Of a stretch of 64,000 nt of DNA, positions 38,910 to 49,746 are shown one piece after another. How positions within the stretch are numbered: position 1 is the first letter of the stretch; every line of letters starts with the position of its first letter. Both the position numbers and the translations under genes were made by a program. The DNA lies in contig OY718806.1 in NCBI GenBank assembly GCA_963070105.1, forward strand, positions 9,133,365-9,197,364. Direction: 5' to 3'. A model generated the notes under the pieces. The model searched no databases. It was given only the letters and a program-made list of their open reading frames with translations, and was not told the DNA's origin. Source of the DNA: Litomosoides sigmodontis. Its lineage: Eukaryota > Nematoda > Chromadorea > Rhabditida > Onchocercidae.

Positions 38910-41900
38910 TTAATTGTTATTGATAATAGGTTCACGTGGAGATCGACGTGTCGTTGAAATAAATGGTGCAATTGTGCCTGGCACAGTTGACTGATATTCC
39001 GCAATGAAACCTTTCTGTTCTTCGGATTCATCCGTAATCAAAAGTAGTAGTAAATTTCTTCCAGTTGATGCAAAAGATGGTGGTAGCTAGAAAAATTTTC
39101 ACCCTTTTTTATTGAAATATTTCAGTAAAATTATCATAGCATCGAATTAGGGTGATATTTTCGGCAAATTCAAAGTAAAAAATCAGCAAATACACGACTG
39201 TCACAGTGTTTCAATAAGTCTATCACAGGCAGAGAGATACATTGTTGAAGATAAGCATGGTATTTTGTATGTTTGATCGTTGGAGATCATAAAATAAAAT
39301 TGCTAGTTGCATTACCTTATCGCCACAATAGCGAGCTACACGATTTTCCTCCAAAATCTTATCACCGTCATAAATTTCGACGTAATCGAATTCACAGTTT
39401 GCCTCACGTTCCAAATCAAACTGTGCAAAACGGAGGTTTACACCGCGATTTGGTTCTGCCAAAATTCGCCATTCACATCTCCAATCAAAATTTAATTCTT
39501 TTTTCATTTTTTATATTCAGTTGCACATGTTGGATTACATGTAAGTTGTTAATCGCATTACTTATCATCTAATAAAAAGTTGAACGACTATAATGATTTC
39601 AGGTTATTTTGGATATTTTTGTTTTTCGGAAATGATATATTAATCAGTTAGTTTATAAATTTTGTTCGAGGCTATCAATTTACCTCATCGTTTTTTCGTA
39701 TTTCCCATCACTGTAGCGAGCATGAGAGTAAATGAAACCGGTAGTTTGTTCAGCTTTCAAATTACCACCACAAACTGAAATCATAACTTGAAGGCAACTA
39801 GATACCGCAATAATATCAGGACTGGAACTGAGATATTAATTTCCTGTTCTTAGGAGCTTAGATAGTCATGAGAAATGCAACACCACAAATACAATCCAAA
39901 TTTACGCAATTAAAATTCATATAGGTTCTTTCTAAAATTACTATTTGTAAACAATTTTCTCCTACCACGTAGTATAAGCAAAATTATACGTGATGTTTGC
40001 ATAAAGTTTGCTGAAAATTTGCTCCGATCCAGTGATGTACAATAACAATATGATGTATTATTTGACGTGTATTTGGCGTGTTATTTGACGTGTATTGATG
40101 TATCATTTGATGTGTATTGTTGCATTATTTGACGTGTATTGACGATATGACATATATTATTTGACGTACCGGAGGAGTAGAAAGCTTTAAATCCACGACG
40201 ATCAACGCTAGCGTCCGTGTGCATCGTCATGAACAGTTGATTGGAGGATGATTGTAAATTTGGTGGTATATCGCTACCGCAAAAGATTCCCAGCGATGTA
40301 GCTTTATTGCTGCCACCGTCAAATACCTCGACGTGATCATATTTGCACGTGTTGTGTTCTTCAAACACGAACTCCTCAAAGGACTGTAAGACAAACTTTT
40401 AAACAATTACAGCAAATAGCATTACTGTTACTTGATAATTTCTTTGCTTAGCTATCTGCATATTCGATAGAATATGAAATCATTGAAACGCATTTTAAAA
40501 AAAAAAAGGAAAAAACAGCTTAAATTGATAACCAATTTTTTCCTCCTAATTCTTGCTTTAATAATTAAAATTGAGATAACATGAATGAAGCAACTAACAA
40601 TGGAAAGACGATGGCCAGGTGTAGTCACAAAGTGCCAGTTGCAATTTTTGCCCTTCGGATAATTAAGTGGATAATTTGGTGAAGTAATTTCACCTTCCGG
40701 ATCGTATAGCTGTAAATGACACTCACCCTCCTTACAACTATGTCCATCATCTGCTAACACATAACCATTTTCACATTCGCATTGATATGAGCCTAAAAAA
40801 TTATTCAATTAGCTAGCGCTACCTTACGGTATTTTAGATGAGGAAGCAATAAGGCGTAAAAAAATAATGCTGAAATTTTCGGAATGAAAATCCTCCAAAA
40901 ATCATTCAATCTGATCAATTTGCAAAGGAAACCGAGCAATTCAATCATTTCTCATTGCTGTTAACGAAAAAAATTGCTAATCAATTCATTCTTACTATTG
41001 ATAATTTTGTATAAAAAAGACACAAAAATTATTTAAAATTTAATAAATGAAAAATGGAAGAAAGAAAACAAAAACCAATTGTATTTGTGCAACGTTGCTG
41101 ACAACCGGCGTTGTTGCTACGACACTCATCCAAATCGGTGATAAAATATGCCACAAAGCCACTTTTTTCAATCTATAAGAGTAACATGAAAGATTTTTCC
41201 ATCACTCACCTACAACACTTTCATCTTTTACCTTCGCTTCTAATTTTTTTCATTTTTTTTCATCCCTCTCAATTATTCATTCAAATTTTCAATTGCATAA
41301 AAAATTAAAGCAGTAAATTAGCAATTAAATTAAGCATTTTATGCATTTCAAACTAAATTACTAGCTAAATTCAACAACATTCAATCAGTTCAATATGTAT
41401 GCAATAGCTTAATTCAACTTTCAATTAGGTATAATTGAAAGGATTTTTTTTTTAGACAAACAAATAATGAAACCGTATTATCGGAGACGAATAAAATTTG
41501 AATTCGATTTGTTGTTGATGTATACACCAATGAATTGTAATGGCCACAATACCGCTCCTCCATTCCCTTATCATTTTCAATGAGAACATAGTCGTAGGCA
41601 CACGTCGATTTCATTCCTTCCACATCAAAATGTGTGAAATTAACAATAATTTGATATTCATCGTCAGCTTCAATTTGCCAAACGCACGTTTTCAGTGGTG
41701 CATAATTCAACGGATAATTTGGACTGTGAAACGTTCCGTTTGATGCTTTTATAATACCGCCACATGTACCTTTAAAAAAAAAAAAGGAAGTAAATATGTT
41801 GTTAATTTGAAATTTGTGATTTGAATGAAACAGAATTGATTAATTTAGTATGAATTACAAAAAAAAAAGGAATATAATTTATGCAAAAATTTGTGAAATT

Positions 41901-44900
41901 TTTTTCATAAATTTTGTTAATCTCCCACTTTCACATGTTCGTCCATCCGAACGTAGTGAATATCCAATGTTACATTCACATTCATAACCACCAATTTTAT
42001 TCACACAATGATGCTCACATCCATGATTGTTTAATTTGCATTCATCCATTTCTAAAGTTTAATTATTTTAATATTCAATGTTATATCATCAATTGTTATT
42101 TAATGATAATTGGTCATTTACACTCATTTTGTGCTAAATAAAAATTAAAAATAATACAAATAAACGATTTTTTTTTCTTAAAAAAAATGACCTTTAGTGA
42201 AACTGATGTGAAAACCTTCTTTCTGCACTGAACTATCCGAAACAAACAGCAGCAGAGCGGTGTTGAAATGCGAAACGAGTGATTTGGTAACTATCTGTAA
42301 AATTGAATGGAATTAACGATATCAATTAATGATTGATTTAATAGGAATAAAAAGATAAGTATGAAGACGAACTTTATATAGCATTTTCTTTTTAAACCTT
42401 CAAAATTTTATTTCTAAATTGAAATTCGAGGATCATTTTAAGCTCACGAAACATCCAAGTATATATTTACGAGTGTAAAATAATATGACTTAAATGATTG
42501 TTAGTTTCAGTCAAAGTAAACAATATTTAATAAATTCAAAGCAATGTAATAAATGGATATGTTAAATGATCGGTTAGTTGTTAACGATGGCTTATGAAGA
42601 CATTCACGGAGGCAATAAATTTGAATTTTACCTGACCGCATAATTTCGAAAGTAATGAGGTTGAATCCATTATTGTACCGTCGTATATTTCTAATCGATC
42701 ATACAGACAATCTCTATGTGTTTCAAGCTAAATTTAAATATTCATTAGATTTTTTTTTTGTAAAAATTACAAAATCACTCTTATGAAGAAGAAAAAATTT
42801 GTTTGAATTGATAGCTATAAAATTTAGGTAGAAATTATAATTTTCAAATTATTGATATAATAAAGAAGCAAAAATAAAAAATGATGATATTTTAAAATAC
42901 AATTATTAATGGAAGAAATTTGAAATCCTTTTTTAATATAAAATGTGGCGTAAACTGAAAATTATCACAATTATCACATAAAAGTTGGTAGAGAATTTCG
43001 AAATGAACTTTTAGAGATTTGCAATAAACCTATCACTTCTCTCAATTATGTCATTTTCATTAGCAAATCAAGAAAAAAAAAAGAAGACCGACACTAAAAA
43101 AATGAAATGTTAGAGCAACTTGATAGCCTTCTTGAACGGTAATAAGCCATTTGCATTCTTCATCAGGCATATAGCTTTCCGGATATCGTGGACTTTGTAT
43201 GGTACCAATATCACTAACAATATGTCCACCACAAACAGCTGAAACAAGAAATTCTACCGCAACATTTGTTGTTTTGTTTATTTTAAATCAATTAATGCAT
43301 ATTTTGTTTAGTACGAGGAGCAAAATTTTGTTCATTTTAATTTTTTCTTTCTTTTTTTTGCAAAAAAAAATACAAACCAATGTAATGTGCAAAGATGGAA
43401 AAGATAGGATAGGATGTTTGTGTTTGAATAAAAAGTCGATTGGTAGTGGAAAAGATTGTTCGTGATATTACACCACCACATAATTTATCTAAAATTATTA
43501 AAATAATTTTCTCTTTTTATTGAAATGATAAATGAATAGAATTGAAAATTGCTAGCAAATAACATTGTGTGAGAGGGAATATCAAATGGGAAATAAGTTA
43601 ACAGTGAAATGAAATTAAAAAAAAAATATTCTAACATCTCTCTCTCTCTCTCTCTCTCTGTCAACTTGAAAAATTCGTTATTGAATCGTTAATCGTTTAT
43701 TACAGTAATGATAATGAATGTTGAGCAAATACATTTACAAAATGGAAAAAGAAAAGCTGAATTGAAACGAGGAAGGGTGTAACGATAGTGTGAACGAAAT
43801 GAAAATGAATTGAATTATTAATTACTTGAAATTGGTGAACCAATGTAATGACCATCACGAACAATTAAATAATTATCCCTTTCGGAGGCGCAATCACGCT
43901 TCGGTAACGGTAAATCAAGTGTGGAAACATTGAGAACAATGAATTCACCAAATGCAGCAATGATACGCCAATGGCATACTGTACCACTACCATTCAAACG
44001 TAACTCACCAAATTCCTTCACCAATGTTTCACCACATACTGAATCAATGAGCAATTGAGAAATTCAATTGGGAATTTAGCAATTGAGAATTTCATTATTT
44101 GATTAATTTTTAGGTCATACATTGACTGGAGAATATTAATTGAGATGCCTAGATTGATGTAGCAGCTAGCTGTGTAGCCTTGATATGATAAATGTGGATG
44201 GATGCGTTGTACATTCGTTTATTCTATTTTGATACACATCTCATCGTAATTTGTTTAATTTTTGAAAAAAAAACCATTTTTTTTTTGGGTGAAAGAATGC
44301 ATGATTGCAGTAATATTTATTCAGCTTCTTGGCTATTGTTAGGTAGCAGTTTTTATTTTTACTAAATTAAAATAAACCACAATAATTTTATTAATTTTTA
44401 TTGATGGTAAATAATTTTATTGATGGTTTTCTAAGTTTTTTTTTTTTTTTTTTTTTTTACTAGCAATGAGGTGATAAAAATGGCTAATGTAGTAGTGTTA
44501 GGTGAGCAATTGCAAGAAGCTCTCCGTGAAGTTGCAGTAATCGTGAACACAACAGTAGCAATAACTGTTGGACCTAGAGGGAGAACAGTAGGGATTTAAT
44601 AAGAAGCCCTATGGAGCATCCGAAATTACAAAAGATGGTTGTAAGGTGATGGAGGGCATTAAGCCTGAAAAACCTTTGCATGCCGCAATAACAAGCAACT
44701 TTTCCTTTCATGCAAAATAGTAATCTTACAATCCTTACCAATTTAATGGTATATTTCAGGCTAACTTTACAGCTAATACATTTTTCTCTTTCAAAAGAAT
44801 GTTTAATTCATTCTAAAGTTTTCTGAATTAAATTATTTAAAATTATAATTGCCAATTGAGTATGATCACATTACATGATCAATGTTAGTAATATAATTGA

Positions 44901-46875
44901 ATAATACATGTAAACAAACGAAATTAAACACTCAAACGTTAAATTTAGTAATAATGAAAAAAGCAAAAAAAAAAACCTGTGCACTTATAAAGTTTTTTTG
45001 TTTGTGAAATATCACCCGGCGATAGTTGCGTACGTTGGCCAATTTCCGGTTGTTGGTCAAATTTACCTTTTGGTAAAATTGTATCCAAATACGTAGCTCG
45101 AGAAAACGTGTCACGAGCGTAGTGCATTATTGACGCATAATCGTATGGCTCACCAAGTGAATCAATCTCATCAGGTTTTAATTTCTCAAAATTATAATCT
45201 TGCGCTAAAATTTATCAAATTTAATTTCTCTTTCCCCAAAATGTCACTTTTTTTGAGAGAGAGAGAGAGAGAGGGAGGGAGAAAAAAAGGAAATAAGGAG
45301 AAAAAAATTAAAGCTATTAATCTTTCCAATAGCTTAGTCATCGGTATTCATTAAGGTTAGCTAACAATGCATAAATGTTTGTCAAATTAGATGATAATTT
45401 TAACATTTATGGAATGTAAAATTTCCCTAACCTAAGCTATCTAATAATTACAAGGAAAAAAAATGGACTAATTGAATGATTTGAAAAATTTTTAATTATT
45501 CCGAAATTTTCCACAAAGGAAATAGACGGCGAAAAAGCATGGAATAATGTTATCAATCAACTCTCATCCAATCTCTATCGTCATCATTTCTTTTCATTTC
45601 AGCTAACAACAAATCAGTTAACCTTGTTGGATACTTTTGTAAAATATATCAACGTGCTGGTCACGATCCAGGCGTGTGTGCTCGTGCCAGAATCCAATTA
45701 CGTGACCTAATTCATGCACAACAATGCCAAATTTATCACAATTCTTTCCAATACTTATCGCTTGTGGTCCACCACTTTTCCTACCAACATATGAGCAACA
45801 GCTGCAAACTTCAAACATTATTTCACGGGGAGTAAATGTGTTGAAAGATTCACACAATCAACAAATTGTTTATCATTAAAATTTCATTATTACTAATGTT
45901 TATAGAAAATGCCAAATATTTATTCGAACTTAACAATGACAATTTACATCATAGAAGAGAGTAATAGGGAATGATGCTATGCTAAAGAAAAGAAATATGC
46001 CATTTATGAACCTTTACTTAATTGATTTTATTTAATTAAACTTTAATAGTTGCTAATAATTATTGATGGATGGTTGAGGAAAGAAAGAAATACTTATGAA
46101 TGAATGAGATTGGACAAATGTTAGCTAATGTTTTCAGATGTATAATGGAAAGCTTAATTACAGTACACGGAAGGAATATCGTCGTCCTGTTTACTCGTCA
46201 GCAATCAACCACTTACCCGCATTTATCCACGGTGAAAACGATGTAATTGAGATGCTCGGGATGACGTGGTACAAATATAATGCATGTGTTATTCTCCCAG
46301 TGTCGCATAGCCCTCTGAAACAAGCGCTTATGTTCACCTGCGGAATGGAACAACTGTTCCGTGTTGTTGAGTTACCTGTAAAATTGTCTGATATATCGTA
46401 CGGTATCACGCCATCCGGCCATAATCGTTCTCGCCGTGCTGTTGCTGCCCTAATTTTTCGCCTGAAAAAAAAATCACTGATACAGGTGTATTTTGCAAAT
46501 TTTAAATCATTTTCAAATTCATTGCTATTAAATAATATGAAATAATTAGATTATTGGAGAAAATTGAACTTCACAATCAAACCTAAATTGTTGTCTACTT
46601 CGATCGATTCTCATCTTGCTACTACTAATCATTGGAAATTCCATCAACGGTCGAGCTGATGCTGATAGAGATGGTGATGTTGTTGCTACTGATGATGACC
46701 GTTGAAGGTGGTGGTAATTCGGATGGCGCTGTACTGATGATGACCATTGAAGGTGGTGGTAATTCGGATAGTGTTGATTTTGATAATATTGCCATGACAA
46801 TTTCAGTCCAACATAACGTTGTACTGTTATTGGTGTGAGGAAGAGAAGAAATGAAATGACAAGAAGTGAGAGCAT
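38910..46875 (-). CDS. nas-39: BMP1/tolloid-type astacin metalloprotease (NAS-39 type)
   Basis: Secreted zinc protease of the tolloid group, whose members trim procollagens and release TGF-beta-type ligands. Eighteen exons join in frame to 976 codons: 46875-46583, 46461-46376, 46337-46217, 45801-45623, 45204-44977, 44038-43826, 43488-43378, 43238-43093, 42727-42632, 42294-42192, 42051-41929, 41769-41474, 41172-41076, 40792-40599, 40383-40170, 39774-39684, 39478-39316 and 39086-38910. A signal peptide ([15 protein letters not shown]) and short prodomain end at basic sites (QQFRRK, TARRER). The protease has [19 protein letters not shown], zinc motif [13 protein letters not shown] and Met-turn [10 protein letters not shown]. 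Next come CUB1, CUB2, EGF1 ([14 protein letters not shown]), CUB3, EGF2 ([14 protein letters not shown]), CUB4 and CUB5. Catalytic residues are intact, and order and length fit tolloid. Start 46875 is preferred over an in-frame ATG at 46998 because it opens directly on the signal peptide. Intron 5 holds a bacterial groEL remnant. Confidence 0.93.
44438..44458. repeat. Poly-T run bordering the groEL insert
   Basis: About 21 consecutive T immediately upstream of the bacterial-like segment, a possible junction of the insertion. Confidence 0.85.
44462..44720 (+). pseudogene. groEL: Wolbachia-type groEL 5' fragment inserted in the NAS-39 intron
   Basis: On the strand opposite NAS-39, an ATG at 44480 opens a 39-codon frame starting [20 protein letters not shown] and running on to [13 protein letters not shown], the start of a bacterial Hsp60/GroEL chaperonin. 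A TAA stop at 44597-44599 comes from a small net insertion of four bases. The next frame then continues [20 protein letters not shown], then [10 protein letters not shown], to about 44700, where similarity fades. GAGGTGAT at 44468-44475, five bases before the ATG, looks like a retained bacterial ribosome-binding site. There are no introns. The wording is that of alphaproteobacterial, Wolbachia-like GroEL rather than nematode mitochondrial HSP-60, which would carry a transit peptide. It covers only about the first 75 of some 550 residues and cannot make a chaperonin. It is therefore a nuclear Wolbachia transfer, the donor being inferred without a search. Confidence 0.88.
46672..46768 (-). repeat. 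In-frame tandem duplication in the NAS-39 prodomain
   Basis: A unit of about 50 bases (TGATGATGACC, then TTGAAGGTGGTGGTAATTCGGA on the + strand, split here as two blocks) occurs twice. It encodes the near-repeat [11 protein letters not shown] / [11 protein letters not shown] in the propeptide, and both copies stay in frame. Confidence 0.85.
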
Positions 46876-47225
46876 AATAAAGATTAGCCGAAGATGGAAA
46901 TTAGGCTTAGCATAGTTTAATGCAATCTGACAATTGCTTCTTTTTCTTTTTTTCCTCCTTAATATTAAAATTTGGGAAAGGAGGAGGAGGAGTGGCACAG
47001 TGACGGTAGTTTGTTGCTTGGCAGAAGCTTGGAGCTAGAAAAGCTAAATGAAATTGCAGCGGAGTAAGCAGCAGTGACGATGAAAGGAGCAGTGGTGCGG
47101 TGTGGTGTCGTCCGATCGCTCAAATGCTACTGATGAAAATTTCGAAATTGAAGAGGGGAAGGAATTGATTGATGGAGATAAATGAGAGATAAAAGAGTGG
47201 GATGAAAGACCTCAACGGACACTCA

Positions 47226-47251
47226 CCCCCCCCCCCCCCCCCCCCCCCCCC
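47226..47251. repeat. Poly-C run
   Basis: About 26 consecutive C, the longest in the window. It lies 350 bases upstream of the NAS-39 start, in the putative promoter. Confidence 0.95.
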
Positions 47252-48367
47252 ACTCCTTTGCGGATGCGGACGGACACGATCGCTGAAAAGCTTTAGCATA
47301 ATAGCTAAAGGAACAAAAATTTTCATTTTTCACTCTTTTCACATTCCTCCCTCATTTGCAACCAACCAATCCACCATATATCATTTTCCTTCCTCATTAT
47401 TTCTCACTTCTAACTGATTAAACATATGATTTTCAATGATCCTTTGAATCAATTAGCATTTGACAAATGTAACTGAAATTTACATTGTTGTAGAGGGAGG
47501 GAGAGGGAGAGAGAGCGAGAGAGGCAGGGAGAGAACTTCACCGCTTTTCCTGTTTTTTCTCCAGTTTTAATAAATGAGATAAAAAGTTTTCATTTTTTTT
47601 CTTGGTTTAGTTTAAAATTTTTGGATGAGTTATCAAATGAAATTAGCACTGTGCCATCAATTAATAATATCTTACAGTTAGTTATGAATGGAAATTATTT
47701 CGACGAAATTTATCATTGGCTGTTTTATGAAAAGAAAACATTCTAATCAATTTAACATTTAAAAATGTTTTTTTTCATTCACGAAAATTTCAAAAACATT
47801 TACCAGTAATTAATTGTATATGTATAAATAAATTGTATATGTATAAATAAATTAAGTACAGTTGTCAAATATTCTGATAATGGTTGAAACTGCAAACTGC
47901 AATTCAGTTTGTACGACGAAATAAAGATATCGATTTAAAAATTCTTGTCCACTTCGCTACCTGCATCCGACTTAATCGAGATGCTCGTTTGATAAAGCAT
48001 GAAATGTTAATTGTTAATTAAACTGTTAATTTACTTAACGTTCTTTCCATCTTCTTTTCCTTGCTCCATGAAAGTTCAGTGGTTTTATCCAAATGCTACT
48101 GAATGAAAATGAAGGAAAAATTTTCCAGGCTATTTGAAGCAATAAGTTAATCCTTGTTCCTCTTAATTATCAAATAACTTATAAAATCTTTTAACTATTA
48201 AATAAGTTATAAAAAAAATATGAGTGAGATCAATCGGTAGCATAATTTTTATTACGAATTTCTCTCAGGTTTTCTTTTCCTTCATTTTTTTCCAAAAAAA
48301 AACGTTTTTTCTAACTGACAATTATTCGAAACGGCATGAAGAATTTTTAATTTTTTTCAAAAATGAT

Positions 48368-48370
<3 letters not shown>

Positions 48371-48430
<60 letters not shown>
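48371..48430. repeat. (TA)n microsatellite
   Basis: Sixty bases of pure TA repeat. The Ile-Tyr open frames on both strands here are artefacts. Confidence 0.97.
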
Positions 48431-48433
<3 letters not shown>

Positions 48434-49746
48434 TAAACTAAAGCTGCTAGAGATTACTACAATTAAAGAAATAGTTGAATGGTGAGATTGTGAAACTGAC
48501 AATTTATCCTTTTTTTTCATCTCGTATTTTTCATGTGTTAAGAAATATTGTGAAAATAACACTTTTTGTATTTTGGAATTTCTTTATTCATTTGAACACA
48601 CATCGTAAGTGAACGTAGAAAAAAAAATTATAAAAAAAAAAAGGTGAAACGAATTGGTTAATTGATAATTTATACATAAAAAAATTAGTGTGAATGACGA
48701 AATATTAAATTATATTTGTATTGCGAAATTAATTTTCCATCAAAGAGAAAACGAAAAGAATGACCAGCGGTTTTATCAATGATATGCTCAATTCAGTTTG
48801 ACGATTTTTTTTTCTTTCAAATCCTTCATTTACTTCGCAGATAGTTTTTAAAAGATATTAAAATTAAAAAATTAGATATCGAATTACATCTTTTTTTTTC
48901 TCTCTCTCTTTTCTTTTCCTACTAATTATTTACTACTGCTATGTTCAGTTAATTTTTCCTAGCAAATAAATGAAATGATCAATAATTTAAAAGGATATCA
49001 CTTCGTGAAATGGAAAAGAAATACGGAAGCATAAAATTATTTATTCAACATTCACTGTAAATATTTCAAAATATGACATTCAATCAGGCAAAATAGCCAA
49101 AAATCTTGGCTCCTAATAGGATAATTAGTTGATTTATGCTCCATTTCTTTTTTCAAATAATTTAAAAACAAAGATGAAAGAGAAGAGGAGGAATGTTTGA
49201 ACGTGAAAGATCATAAAAATTATGCTGTAACAGGTAAATGTTTTAAGCCAAGTTATTTGACTATTATTGTTACATCAATTGATGGGCTCAATTTAAAACT
49301 AAAAAAAAGACAGTTTGATGATCGTTTTGATATGAGATCAAACCTACATGACCGCGCATTTTATTATCAGGTGAGATCAGTCCTACTGTGTAATTGTAAT
49401 AGGTTGCTAATTGATGAGAGATTAAATCCTATATGTATATGTATATATATATTTAGGATATATACATAGGATAGAAATATACATTTATATAATTGATATC
49501 AGTAGGAAGCACCATGACAAAAAAAACATCCATAATATATGGAATTAATACATAATTATTTGTTAACAATGAGCTATTTCAAGAAGAAAATGCTCATTTT
49601 CAATTCAAAAATAGCTAGCTCATCTAAAATTGTACCAATGCTGAGTGATAATGAAATAATACAATTATAAAAGGCATAAATAATGGTAATTTTTTTTTAA
49701 ATTTCCTTTCGTTGGTTTTTTTTTGCAATTCGAATTGCTACCAATT

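Larger units (their letters stand above)
46876..49700. other. Intergenic region between NAS-39 and the K-Cl cotransporter
   Basis: Upstream of NAS-39 and downstream of the cotransporter. It contains a run of about 26 C (47226-47251), GA tracts (47490-47535) and a TA repeat (48371-48430). An open stretch at 49197-49369 on the + strand (ending FDMRSNLHDRAFYYQ before a GTGAGA donor-like site) has no recognised relatives and no partner exons, so no gene is called. Confidence 0.5.

Noticed and set aside
44480..44720. Nematode mitochondrial HSP-60 as the source of the groEL-like segment
   Set aside because: There is no transit peptide and no introns, the frame starts with a bacterial-type MANVVV start behind a Shine-Dalgarno-like motif, and the wording is alphaproteobacterial.
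46546..46998. Longer start for NAS-39 at 46998 (MPLLLLLSQIL)
   Set aside because: It would place a very basic stretch before the real signal peptide. The ATG at 46875 gives a clean secretory start.
48224..48562. Ile-Tyr open frames on both strands
   Set aside because: Translations of the TA microsatellite.
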